A stretch of DNA of 10,460 nucleotides from SZUA-430 sp031413635 (GCA_031413635.1 JANOFM010000080.1:1-10460), one strand, 5' to 3'. Positions 1 to 6,708 are shown, numbered from the stretch's first letter. The notes: generated by a model not told the origin, from the sequence alone. Made by a program: numbers and translations.

Positions 1-62
1 CGGCGCTCGCCGCCATCTCTGTTTTCGTCATGTCGTCGGCTGCCGCCGCACTCGGCTGTCCA
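1..62 (+). pseudogene. Inverted partial copy of the signal-peptide region of the neighbouring gene (5' part beyond window)
   Basis: Read in frame from position 3, this stretch encodes AALAAISVFVMSSAAAALGCP. This is nearly identical to residues 6-26 of the minus-strand gene starting at 360, with two amino-acid changes: F to S in the hydrophobic core, and D to G just after the signal peptide. Similarity stops abruptly at 62. The frame then reads through the antisense of the neighbour's 3' end to a stop at 210-212, which gives a meaningless tail. The start codon and any promoter would lie left of the window. It is therefore either the broken end of a duplicated convergent gene or one arm of an invertible arrangement. 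I see no reason to think the present reading frame makes a working protein. Confidence 0.5.
1..62 (+). repeat. Left arm of 62-bp inverted repeat
   Basis: The reverse complement of 1-62 matches 283-344 with 2 mismatches (position 290 T versus C, and 326 A versus G). The repeat is clipped by the window edge, so the true arm may be longer. The inner boundary is sharp, because identity is lost immediately past 62/283. The 220-bp spacer (63-282) holds most of the mature part of the minus-strand gene. Confidence 0.9.
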
Positions 63-360
63 ACCAAGTGCCATCATAGGCTCCGCCCTCGCGCGGACGA
101 TAGTAGCCTATGCCTTCGAAGACTTGGTCCGCGCCGTCAACCGCTTTGGTCACGATACGGTAATGAATGCGGGCGAATTTTCCGTCGAGCACGCTCTCCC
201 AACGCATGGTGACGCGCGAGGGTTTACCGAACGACGTCCCATCGACGGCCCAGCTTCCGTTCAGGAAGCACAAATATGGCGATGGACAGTCGAGTGCGGC
301 GGCAGCCGACGACATGACGAAAACAAAGATGGCGGCGAGCGCCGCGAAGAACCGGTTCAT
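28..360 (-). CDS. Small exported lipocalin-like/DUF1579-like protein, 3' end replaced
   Basis: The protein is 110 residues. It starts at ATG 358-360 with AGGATGATCCC just upstream as a plausible ribosome binding site. Residues 1-22 form a signal peptide (MNRFF, then an Ala/Val/Phe-rich core ending SSAAAA), so the product is probably periplasmic. The mature part has NGSW near its start, then DGKFARIHYR, FEGIGYYRP and YDGTW. This pattern of short beta strands around an early Trp and a GIGYYRP strand resembles DUF1579-like beta-barrel proteins; the assignment is by pattern only. Residues 101-110 (DSRVRRQPTT) are encoded inside the inverted repeat and are antisense to signal-peptide coding sequence, so they cannot be the ancestral C-terminus. 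Related barrels are normally longer, so the gene is probably truncated and may be non-functional. No biochemical role can be assigned. It is divergent from the beta-propeller gene, with 54 bp between starts. Confidence 0.6.
   Translation of the reverse strand: MNRFFAALAAIFVFVMSSAAAALDCPSPYLCFLNGSWAVDGTSFGKPSRVTMRWESVLDGKFARIHYRIVTKAVDGADQVFEGIGYYRPREGGAYDGTWLDSRVRRQPTT
283..344 (-). repeat. Right arm of 62-bp inverted repeat
   Basis: This is the partner of 1-62. It lies inside the 5' end of the minus-strand gene and covers the codons for residues 6-26, meaning the signal-peptide core and the first few mature residues. Because it carries the natural start of a gene with sensible signal-peptide features, this arm looks original and the left arm looks like the copy. 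That direction is inferred. Confidence 0.9.
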
Positions 361-414
361 GGGATCATCCTAATATCGAGGCAGAAACGCCCGATCATAG
401 ACGAATGAGGAGGA
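361..414. promoter_or_regulatory. Short divergent intergenic region
   Basis: These 54 bp separate the start of the minus-strand exported protein from the ATG of the beta-propeller gene, so promoters for both should lie in or near it. A strong AGGAGG at 408-413 sits only 1 base before ATG 415. The GAGG at 407-410 gives a more workable 4-base gap. I see no convincing -35/-10 pair or operator. Confidence 0.35.
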
Positions 415-1608
415 ATGAACTCGACAGCCGTTCCAACTGGTCGCTATGTATCTGGAAAAGCGAGGTCAAGTCACGTGGGTTGGGTGCGCAATATCGTCGT
501 CGGTGTCGTTGTCGTCATTCTGGCGTTGGCCGGATTTCTTTACTTGCGCTATGGCGGCGGCAAGGACTTTCCGGATCGATCGACCCCGCCCTTGATGGAT
601 GCGTCGGCCGTCGAGATCGTCGCGACGCTGGACGAGCCGCCGGGCAACATCGCTGTGTCGGCGGACGGACGCGTGTTTATTACGCTACACCCGGAAGCCA
701 AACCCGAGACAAACCGCGTTGTGGAACTTGTGGACGGCAAACCGCTACCCTTCCCGGACGCCGCATCGCAGACATCGCTTTATTTCGCACCGCAAGGCAT
801 CCGCATCGACCGGCAAGGCCGTTTGTGGACGATCGATCACGGCGACAACGGATTCTCGCCCGCGCGCCTTGTTGCGGTCGATATCGTGTCGCGCAAGGTC
901 GTGCACGACCACACATTCTCGCGCGATGCCGCGCCGGTGCTGTCTTATCTGCAGGATCTGAACATCTCGCCCGACGGTAATACGGTCTACATCGCCGATG
1001 TCGCGTTCTTCCGCCAGACGCCGGGTTTGGTCGTCTACGATGTCGCCACTCAGGCCGAGCGGCGTTTGCTCGAGGGACATCCAGCGGTCGAGCCGGAAGG
1101 CTATTGGGTGCAGACCCCCGATGGTCCGATGCAACGGATCGGCGGGCTTGTGACGTTGAAGCCCGGGATCGATTCCATGGCGCTGTCGATCGACGGGTCG
1201 GTTCTGTATGTCGGCCCGATGTCCGGAGGTACGCTGTACCGGGTGGCGACGGCGGATTTACGCGATGCTGCTTTGCCGTCCGAAGAACTGGCCAAGCGCG
1301 TGACGAAGTTCGCGGACAAGCCGTTGACCGACGGTGCGAGCATCGACGAAGCCGGCAACGTCTATCTGACCGATGTCGAGCATTCGGGCGTGGCGCGTGT
1401 ATCGCCCGATGGCAGGCTTGAGACACTTATTCGCGACCCGCGTATCCGCTGGGCCGATGGTTTGTCGTTCGGGCCCGATGGCTGGCTCTATGTCGCCGAC
1501 AGCGCGATTCCGTGGATTGCGCTCAAATCGCGGGCCGACATCAAGGCGGCTGCACCCTACTACGTGTTCCGCTTCAAGCCCGGCGGGACGGCGCCGGCCG
1601 GACAATAA
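415..1608 (+). CDS. Membrane-anchored yellow/major royal jelly protein-like beta-propeller (L-dopachrome tautomerase-related)
   Basis: The protein is 397 residues. Residues about 23-44 form one strongly hydrophobic helix (IVVGVVVVILALAGFLYL) flanked by Arg, typical of an N-terminal signal anchor with the rest in the periplasm. From about residue 65 come repeated propeller strands: GNIAVSADGRVFIT, APQGIRIDRQGRLWTIDHG, LNISPDGNTVYIAD, MALSIDGSVLYVGP, GASIDEAGNVYLTDVEHSG and GLSFGPDGWLYVADS. The TDVEHSGVARVSPDG segment is characteristic of bacterial members of the MRJP/yellow family within the SMP-30/gluconolactonase-like propellers. No substrate can be read from the sequence, and bacterial members are often called L-dopachrome tautomerase-related without proof. 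The start is uncertain: ATG 415 has AGGAGG too close but GAGG at 407-410, whereas GTG 475, with GAGG 9 bases upstream, would begin just before the membrane helix. Its stop lies 2 bp from the convergent dehydrogenase stop. Confidence 0.8.
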   Translation: MNSTAVPTGRYVSGKARSSHVGWVRNIVVGVVVVILALAGFLYLRYGGGKDFPDRSTPPLMDASAVEIVATLDEPPGNIAVSADGRVFITLHPEAKPETNRVVELVDGKPLPFPDAASQTSLYFAPQGIRIDRQGRLWTIDHGDNGFSPARLVAVDIVSRKVVHDHTFSRDAAPVLSYLQDLNISPDGNTVYIADVAFFRQTPGLVVYDVATQAERRLLEGHPAVEPEGYWVQTPDGPMQRIGGLVTLKPGIDSMALSIDGSVLYVGPMSGGTLYRVATADLRDAALPSEELAKRVTKFADKPLTDGASIDEAGNVYLTDVEHSGVARVSPDGRLETLIRDPRIRWADGLSFGPDGWLYVADSAIPWIALKSRADIKAAAPYYVFRFKPGGTAPAGQ

Positions 1609-1610
1609 GT

Positions 1611-3413
1611 TCAGGCCCCGATTTCGTCGGCGCTGAGCGCAAAGGCCCCGCCGGCGCCGCGGGTGATCGGTCCGAGCTGGGCTTCAGCTTGGGGCAGGAT
1701 TTGTTCGGCGAAGAAGTGGGCGACGGCAATGCGCGTGTTCAAGAACGTTCTGTCGCTATCGCGGTTGGCCAAGCGTTTCGCGGCGGCGAGGGCGCCGCGC
1801 GCCAGATAGTGGGCGCCGGCGACCAGACCCATCATGCGCAAATAGGGGCTTGCGCCCGGCAGCGCCTCGTTCGGTGACGAGCGCAGGCGTTCGTGCAGCC
1901 AGGCGGTTGCACTGTCGGCGGCTTTTGCAGCGCGTGAAAGTTCCTTGCCGATGGCGGCGATGGCGTCGCCGCCGCGTTCGCAGAGCGATGCGGTTTCGTG
2001 TGCTTCGCCGAGGAAGCGACGGACCACATCGCCGCCTTCGAGCGACAGTTTCCGCCCGAGGAGGTCGATCGCCTGGATGCCGTTGGTGCCCTCATAGATC
2101 GGGAGTATGCGCGCGTCGCGGTAGTGCTGGGCGGCGCCGGTTTCCTCGATGAAGCCCATGCCGCCGTGGACCTGGACGCCGATCGAGGCGGCTTCGACAC
2201 CCATGTCGGTGCACCAAGCCTTCGAGAGCGGCGTGAGAAGTTCTTCGCGGGACTTTGCGGCGGCGCGGATCGCGGGCGTCGGCCCATGGCGGGCTTCGTC
2301 GATGGCGACGGCGTTGGAAAGGCAGATCGCCCTGCCCGCTTCGATCATCGCCTTTTGCGTCAGCAGCATGCGGCGCACGTCGGCGTGGAAGATGATCGGC
2401 GACATCTCCGTCACTTCGTGTTGCAGACCGAAGGGTTTGCCTTGGCGGCGTTCCCGCGCGAAGGCGAGCGCCTGCTGGAAGGACCGCTCCGCGATGGCGA
2501 CGCCTTGCATGCCGACGTTAAGGCGCGCGGAGTTCATCATCGTGAACATGGCGGCCATGCCTTTGTTCTCGCGACCGATCAGGAAGCCGGTGGCGCCGCC
2601 CTCGTCGCCGAACGACATGACGGCGGTGGGCGAGCCGTGAATTCCCAGCTTGTGTTCAAGGCCGACGCAACGCAGATCGTTGCGCGCGCCCAGGGTGCCA
2701 TCGGCCTTGACCAGGAATTTCGGAACCAAGAACAGCGAGATGCCACGCGTACCCAGCGGCGCGTCGGGCAGCCTCGCGAGAACGAGGTGGATGATGTTTG
2801 CCGCCGCGTCGTGCTCGCCCCAGGTGATGAAGATTTTCGTGCCCGTGATCTTGTAGCTGCCGTCGGAATGCTTGACCGCCTTCGATTTGATGGCGCCGAC
2901 ATCGGAACCTGCGTGCGGTTCGGTCAGGTTCATCGTGCCGGTCCAGTCGCCGGAGATTAGTTTCGGCAGGTAGGTTTTCTTCTGCTCGGGCGTGCCGTGG
3001 GCGGTCAGGGCCTCGATCGCACCTTGGCTCAGGATCGGGCAAAGGCCGAACGCCATGTTTGCCGACTGCCACATTTCCTGGACGGCGAGGCCGATCGTGT
3101 GCGGCAATCCCTGACCGCCGAATTCGGCGGAGCCCGCGATGCCGTTCCAGCCACCTTCGACGAACTGTCGGTAGGCGGCGGCGAAGCCGTTCGGCAGCGT
3201 CACCTTGCCGCTTTCGAGCTTAGAGCCTTCCTGATCGCCGGTGCGGTTGAGTGGCGCGAGGACTTCACCTGCAAAGCGGCCTGCTTCGCCGAGCACGGCG
3301 TCGACCAAATCGTCGCTCAAGTCGGCATACGCAGAATTGCCATAAAGTCGCGGTAGCCTTGCAATCGCGTCAAGGGTGAAGCGAATCTGCCTCACGGGCG
3401 CTTGATAGGTCAT
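1611..3413 (-). CDS. Acyl-CoA dehydrogenase, DmdC-like large subfamily
   Basis: The protein is 600 residues, typical of the roughly 590-600-residue acyl-CoA dehydrogenases with extra N- and C-terminal segments; the subfamily includes 3-methylmercaptopropionyl-CoA dehydrogenase. It would be a cytoplasmic FAD enzyme making the alpha-beta double bond in an acyl-CoA and passing electrons to electron-transfer flavoprotein. The order visible is: short N-terminal segment (MTYQAPVRQIRFTLD), alpha-helical N domain (about 35-155), beta middle domain with the flavin-contacting MNLTEPHAGSD (161-171), helical C domain with QVHGGMGF (424-431), and a helical tail (about 470-600). Glu441 in IYEGTN fits the catalytic base position of this subfamily. 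ATG 3413 is chosen because MTYQAPVR is the usual start; an in-frame TTG at 3458 would add 15 untypical residues. The substrate cannot be determined from sequence, and there is no CoA ligase or hydratase beside it to help. Confidence 0.93.
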   Translation of the reverse strand: MTYQAPVRQIRFTLDAIARLPRLYGNSAYADLSDDLVDAVLGEAGRFAGEVLAPLNRTGDQEGSKLESGKVTLPNGFAAAYRQFVEGGWNGIAGSAEFGGQGLPHTIGLAVQEMWQSANMAFGLCPILSQGAIEALTAHGTPEQKKTYLPKLISGDWTGTMNLTEPHAGSDVGAIKSKAVKHSDGSYKITGTKIFITWGEHDAAANIIHLVLARLPDAPLGTRGISLFLVPKFLVKADGTLGARNDLRCVGLEHKLGIHGSPTAVMSFGDEGGATGFLIGRENKGMAAMFTMMNSARLNVGMQGVAIAERSFQQALAFARERRQGKPFGLQHEVTEMSPIIFHADVRRMLLTQKAMIEAGRAICLSNAVAIDEARHGPTPAIRAAAKSREELLTPLSKAWCTDMGVEAASIGVQVHGGMGFIEETGAAQHYRDARILPIYEGTNGIQAIDLLGRKLSLEGGDVVRRFLGEAHETASLCERGGDAIAAIGKELSRAAKAADSATAWLHERLRSSPNEALPGASPYLRMMGLVAGAHYLARGALAAAKRLANRDSDRTFLNTRIAVAHFFAEQILPQAEAQLGPITRGAGGAFALSADEIGA

Positions 3414-3506
3414 GACATATCGTCCATGTGTCGGTCCGAGTCGATTTATCGCAGCCAAGCGCCAGACTGTGCAATCCTTACGCTACCCGATTGAGAGCAG
3501 ATCACC
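3414..3506. promoter_or_regulatory. Divergent intergenic region, acyl-CoA dehydrogenase / yceI cassette
   Basis: These 93 bp lie between the divergent starts at 3413 and 3507 and must hold the promoters for the dehydrogenase and for the YceI/b561 cassette. I see no clear consensus -35/-10 boxes, no long palindrome and no riboswitch-like structure. GAGAG at 3492-3496 is a weak ribosome binding site for the first yceI gene. Confidence 0.35.
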
Positions 3507-4115
3507 ATGCGCCTTTCGTCTACCCTTTTGATTGCCGCAGCGTTCAGCCTGGGCGCCGTGCCGGCTTGGGCCGATGTGTCAAGCAACCCGCGAAGCGCGC
3601 CCAAAGGCACCTATGCGTTGAGCAAGGCGCACTCGTTGGTGACCTTTTGCATCAAGCATTTCGGCATTTCGGATTATTGCGGTTGGTTTCCGAAGATTTC
3701 GGGAACTCTCGAGTTCAACGGGTCGCAACCCGGCAACAGCCGCGTCGATGTCGTCATCGATCTCAGCGCGGTAGAAACGCGCAGCGACGAACTCGACGGG
3801 CGTTTGCGCGACGAGTTGTTCGAGGTGACGAAATTCGGCACCGCGACGTTCAAATCCACCGGGATCAAAGTTACCGGTGATGCTCAGGGCGACATCGTGG
3901 GCGATTTGACGCTACACGGCGTCACGCGACCGGTCATCTTGAAAGCCAGGTTCAACGGTGGACTGCCCTCACCGTTCGGCGCCGGACATCTGGTCGGCTT
4001 TTCCGCCGATGCGACGATCAAGCTCGCGGATTTCGGTTTTACAGGCGTTGCGTGGAAGGTCTTCGTCGGCGATGAAGTGACGCTGCGTATCGAAACCGAA
4101 TTCCTTCACGAGTAA
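3507..4115 (+). CDS. Periplasmic YceI family protein (first copy)
   Basis: The protein is 202 residues. Residues 1-22 form a signal peptide ending AWA before DVSS, so the product is periplasmic. The mature chain has the YceI lipocalin-like plan: start strand YALSKAHSLVTF, then HFGIS, ISGTLEF, the mid motif DELDGRLRDELFEVTKFGTATFKST (the family's R-D-x-L-F-x-V-x-K-F/Y region), DIVGDLTLHGVTRPV and a final VTLRIETEF strand. The YceI family is known for binding polyisoprenoid-type lipids in a hydrophobic channel; the ligand here is unknown. Cys48 and Cys58 are the only cysteines of the mature protein and sit on either side of the HFGIS turn. It is separated by 7 bp from the downstream cytochrome b561 gene, so the two are surely co-transcribed. 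An in-frame ATG at 3507 fits the signal peptide well. Confidence 0.9.
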   Translation: MRLSSTLLIAAAFSLGAVPAWADVSSNPRSAPKGTYALSKAHSLVTFCIKHFGISDYCGWFPKISGTLEFNGSQPGNSRVDVVIDLSAVETRSDELDGRLRDELFEVTKFGTATFKSTGIKVTGDAQGDIVGDLTLHGVTRPVILKARFNGGLPSPFGAGHLVGFSADATIKLADFGFTGVAWKVFVGDEVTLRIETEFLHE

Positions 4116-4122
4116 TCAATCA

Positions 4123-4695
4123 ATGTTCAACTCCGAGAGGCGCTACGGGACGGTGGCGATGATTTTGCACTGGCTGATTGCCATTGCGATCATCACGTTG
4201 CTGGTGGTCGGCAAATACATGCACGGCCTGCCCAGCAGCGATCCCAACAAATTCATGCTCTATCAGCTACATAAGTCGTCCGGGCTGACAGTGCTCGTGC
4301 TCAGCATCGCACGCATTGTGTGGCGCCTCGTCAATGTTGTGCCGCCGCAGCCGGCCACGATGCCGGTGTGGCAGCGATGGGCGGCGGGCGCCAGCCATTT
4401 GGCGTTCTATGTGCTGATCATCGCCATTCCGCTTAGCGGCTGGGCGGTGGCGTCGACCTCGTCGTCCGGCGTGCCGACATTGTGGTTCGGTCTGTTCGAG
4501 GTGCCGTCACTGCCGGGTCTGCCGGAGGGCGAGGCACGGCACGATGCCCACGAACTGTTCGAGGAGGTGCACGAGTTGCTGGGTAATCTGATGATCTTGC
4601 TCCTGATCGTACATGTGAGTGCCGCGCTCAAACACCATTTCTGGGATCGCGATATAGTTCTTCGCCGGATGCTGCCGTTCACCAAGGTCGATTAG
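4123..4695 (+). CDS. Cytochrome b561 family diheme membrane protein
   Basis: The protein is 190 residues, a normal length for bacterial b561 (CybB-like). It has four membrane helices at about 12-31, 50-70, 88-109 and 153-172. The four expected heme-ligand histidines are present: His16 (ILHW), His50 (QLHKSSG), His150 (EEVHELLG) and His164 (IVHVSAALKHHF). The closing pattern HHFWDRDxVLRRMLP is typical of the family. Such proteins move electrons across or within the inner membrane and can oxidise ubiquinol and reduce oxygen species; the actual partners here are not shown by the sequence. It lies between two genes for secreted YceI proteins with gaps of 7 and 11 bp. b561 and YceI are also found as neighbours or fused in other bacteria, which suggests they act together. 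Its own ribosome binding site is weak, so coupling to the gene before it is likely. Confidence 0.95.
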   Translation: MFNSERRYGTVAMILHWLIAIAIITLLVVGKYMHGLPSSDPNKFMLYQLHKSSGLTVLVLSIARIVWRLVNVVPPQPATMPVWQRWAAGASHLAFYVLIIAIPLSGWAVASTSSSGVPTLWFGLFEVPSLPGLPEGEARHDAHELFEEVHELLGNLMILLLIVHVSAALKHHFWDRDIVLRRMLPFTKVD

Positions 4696-4706
4696 GGAAA
4701 TCCACA

Positions 4707-5273
4707 ATGCTACGCAGTGTTTGGTGCTTCCTGTTGGCGGCCGCTCTCAGCGGCGCTGTATTGGCTCAGCCCGCAAAGTGGCAGGTCGATCAGGCCAAGA
4801 GCTCGCTCACGTTCGTTGTCAACATCAACGGACAGCCCATCACCGGCAAATTCAAAGCGTTTGGTGCGTTGATCGCATTCGATCCCGCCGACCTCGCCCA
4901 TTCGTCGGCTAAGATCACGATGGACATGACGGAGGTCAAAAGCGGCGACGCGACGCGCGATGCGATGCTGCTCAAGCCCGATTGGTTCAACGTGCTTGAC
5001 TTCCCGCAGGCCGTTTATCAAACGACCGGCTTTGTCGCGAAAGGCGGCAACGCCTATGAGGCGCAGGGCAAGTTGACGCTCAAAGGCGTCGTCCAAGACA
5101 TCGCCCTGCCCTTCAAGCTGACCATCGACCGCAACACTGCGATCGCCCGAGGCGAGACCAAACTGCAGCGGTTGGTGTTCAGCGTCGGCAGGAACAAAGA
5201 GTTCATGGGCGACACGCCGGTGGGGCTGAGCGTCAAAGTCATGGTGAACGTGACGGCGAAGCGGATCAAGTAG
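4707..5273 (+). CDS. Periplasmic YceI family protein (second copy)
   Basis: The protein is 188 residues. The signal peptide is residues 1-20, with likely cleavage at VLA before QPAKW. YceI features follow: KWQVDQAKSSLTFVV, a GKFKAFGALIAFDP strand pair, the motif DAMLLKPDWFNVLDFPQAVYQT (about 82-103, family pattern of charged residues, L-x-x-x-x-W/F-F-x-V, then P), KLTLKGVVQDIALPF and a final VGLSVKVMVNVTA strand. It is clearly diverged from the first copy (different central motif, no cysteine in the mature part), so this is not a recent duplication. This type, with WFNVLDFP, is the one commonly paired with or fused to cytochrome b561. AGGGA at 4694-4698 lies 8 bases before the ATG. It ends the three-gene cassette, and no terminator hairpin is visible after it. 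Confidence 0.92.
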   Translation: MLRSVWCFLLAAALSGAVLAQPAKWQVDQAKSSLTFVVNINGQPITGKFKAFGALIAFDPADLAHSSAKITMDMTEVKSGDATRDAMLLKPDWFNVLDFPQAVYQTTGFVAKGGNAYEAQGKLTLKGVVQDIALPFKLTIDRNTAIARGETKLQRLVFSVGRNKEFMGDTPVGLSVKVMVNVTAKRIK

Positions 5274-5283
5274 CGCTTTCGCC

Positions 5284-5317
5284 CATTGCGCCGCGCGGAT
5301 AAGACTGTCGCGCAATG
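5284..5317 (+). promoter_or_regulatory. Possible start-codon hairpin of sua5
   Basis: The arms CATTGCGC (5284-5291) and GCGCAATG (5310-5317) are a perfect 8-bp inverted repeat with an 18-base loop. The last three bases of the right arm are the ATG start codon of sua5. In RNA, the stem would hide the start codon. The region also lacks a good Shine-Dalgarno sequence at normal spacing; GGAT at 5297-5300 is too far upstream and inside the loop. A regulatory role is inferred, and the repeat could be chance in GC-rich DNA. Confidence 0.3.
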
Positions 5318-6283
5318 ACTATGAGCGCCAACATTTCAGATCCGACGCCCGCGGCCATCGCGAAGGCCGCGCGCCTTTTGCGCGAAGGCAAGCTCGTCGC
5401 CTTTCCCACCGAGACGGTTTACGGGCTCGGCGCGGATGCGCGCAACGACACGGCGGTCGCTTCGATCTTCGCGGCGAAAGGCCGGCCGCAATTCAACCCG
5501 CTGATCGTGCATGTCGCGAGTTTAGAGCAGGCCGAGACGATCGGGGTGTTCGACGGGCGCGCCGGCGAGCTTGCCAAGCGATTTTGGCCGGGCGCGCTGA
5601 CGCTCGTCGTTTCGCGACGCGCGGATTGCGGTATCTCGTGGCTGGCGTCCGCCGGGCTTGAGACCATTGCGTTGCGTTGCCCGGCAAGTGCGGTCGCGCA
5701 GAGTTTGCTCGGTGCTTTCGGCGGCCCGGTCGCAGCGCCGAGCGCCAATCGCTCGGGCGCCATCACTTCGACGACGGCGCAACATGTGGCCGAGAGTTTC
5801 GGCCAATCGGTCGAATTGATTCTGGACGGCGGACGAACCCCGCTCGGTCTGGAGTCGACGATTGTCGGCTTGACGGCATCGCAACCGACGCTGCTCAGGC
5901 CAGGCGCAATTGCGCGCGAGGCGATCGAGGTTGTCATCGGGCGGCTTGGCGCTGCCCCGGACGACGAGCATGCGCCGCATTCGGCGGGGCGATTGCGGAG
6001 CCATTATGCTCCGGTGAAGGGCTTGCGTTTGAACGCGACACGGGTGGAGCCCGACGAGGCGCTGCTGGCGTTCGGTGCGCCTCTGGCGGGGGGGAAGCAC
6101 ATGCTGAACTTGAGCGCGAGGATGGATCTTAAGGAGGCGGCGGCCAATCTGTTTGCGATGTTGCGGGCGCTCGATCGCGGCGATGTTTCCGGCATCGCCG
6201 TCATGAGCGTGCCGGCGCATGATCTGGGCGAGGCCATTAACGACCGCCTGCAACGCGCCGCGGCACCCAGGGGCGCTTCGTGA
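5315..6283 (+). CDS. sua5: L-threonylcarbamoyladenylate synthase, long Sua5 form
   Basis: The protein is 322 residues. It makes threonylcarbamoyl-AMP from threonine, bicarbonate and ATP, the first step of t6A formation at position 37 of ANN-decoding tRNAs; it is cytoplasmic. The YrdC domain fills about residues 12-210 with PTETVYGLGAD (31-41), KGRPQFNPL (55-63), PSANRSG (142-148), LGLESTIV (177-184) and LRPGAI (194-199). A linker leads to the C-terminal Sua5 domain (about 218-320) with SHYAP (229-233) and LGEAINDRLQRAA (304-316). The extra domain separates Sua5 from the short TsaC/YrdC form. The start ATG 5315 is chosen as the first in frame; ATG 5321 is possible. No strong ribosome binding site is seen and the ATG lies in an inverted repeat. 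The stop overlaps the next gene's GTG by 4 bases. Confidence 0.96.
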   Translation: MTMSANISDPTPAAIAKAARLLREGKLVAFPTETVYGLGADARNDTAVASIFAAKGRPQFNPLIVHVASLEQAETIGVFDGRAGELAKRFWPGALTLVVSRRADCGISWLASAGLETIALRCPASAVAQSLLGAFGGPVAAPSANRSGAITSTTAQHVAESFGQSVELILDGGRTPLGLESTIVGLTASQPTLLRPGAIAREAIEVVIGRLGAAPDDEHAPHSAGRLRSHYAPVKGLRLNATRVEPDEALLAFGAPLAGGKHMLNLSARMDLKEAAANLFAMLRALDRGDVSGIAVMSVPAHDLGEAINDRLQRAAAPRGAS

Positions 6284-6708
6284 GCGGCTATCTGAAAATC
6301 AAGGTCGAAGGCACGCGACCGCACGATGCGCGCGAGATCGCGGAGCGCTTGATCGCCTTCAACCGCCGGACGGCTGGACGACCGGAACCGCAACCCTTTG
6401 TCGTGACCTTGCGCGCGGAGGACGGTGCGTTGCGCGGCGGCATCGAGGCCATCCTTCATTGGGACGTGGTGTTCATCGATACGTTTTGGATCGACGAAGA
6501 ATTGCGCGGGCGCAAGCTGGGGGCGCAGTTGATCGCCGCGGCGGAGACGGAAGCGCGCGGTCGCGGCGCGAACATCGCCTATCTCGACACTTTCTCCTGG
6601 CAGGCGCGGCCGTTCTATGAAAGGCAGGGTTATGCGGTGTTCGGCGAATTGCCATACGCCGAGGGCAAGCACCGGCGTTATTTCATGTGGAAGTCACTCC
6701 AGCCATGA
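6280..6708 (+). CDS. GNAT family N-acetyltransferase
   Basis: The protein is 142 residues and starts with GTG at 6280, which overlaps the sua5 stop (GTGA); AGGGG at 6269-6273 is the likely ribosome binding site. The GNAT fold is visible: a beta strand HWDVVFIDTFWID (about 61-73), then ELRGRKLGAQLIAAAETEA, which holds the acetyl-CoA-binding loop (R-x-x-x-L-G form of R/Q-x-x-G-x-G/A) and the following helix, then NIAYLDTFSWQARPFYERQGY (about 105-125). The last is the usual late motif in which a Tyr follows the ARPFYE helix. The closing strand ends RYFMWKSL. The acceptor substrate is unknown. Because the gene is coupled between sua5 and a dehydrogenase gene, it is expressed with them, but I know of no functional link. 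Confidence 0.88.
   Translation: MSGYLKIKVEGTRPHDAREIAERLIAFNRRTAGRPEPQPFVVTLRAEDGALRGGIEAILHWDVVFIDTFWIDEELRGRKLGAQLIAAAETEARGRGANIAYLDTFSWQARPFYERQGYAVFGELPYAEGKHRRYFMWKSLQP

Noticed and set aside
680..1426. Minus-strand open frame of 248 codons inside the beta-propeller gene
   Set aside because: The translation is Arg/Pro/Ser-rich with no recognisable fold and lies opposite a clear gene.
1998..2960. Long plus-strand open frame of 320 codons inside the acyl-CoA dehydrogenase gene
   Set aside because: It is fully antisense to a well-conserved gene, its translation is low in complexity (rich in Arg, Gly, Asp and His), and it is expected by chance in GC-rich DNA.
5522..6253. Minus-strand open frame of 243 codons opposite sua5
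   Set aside because: Sua5 motifs cover the other strand throughout; the antisense product is Arg-rich with no family pattern.
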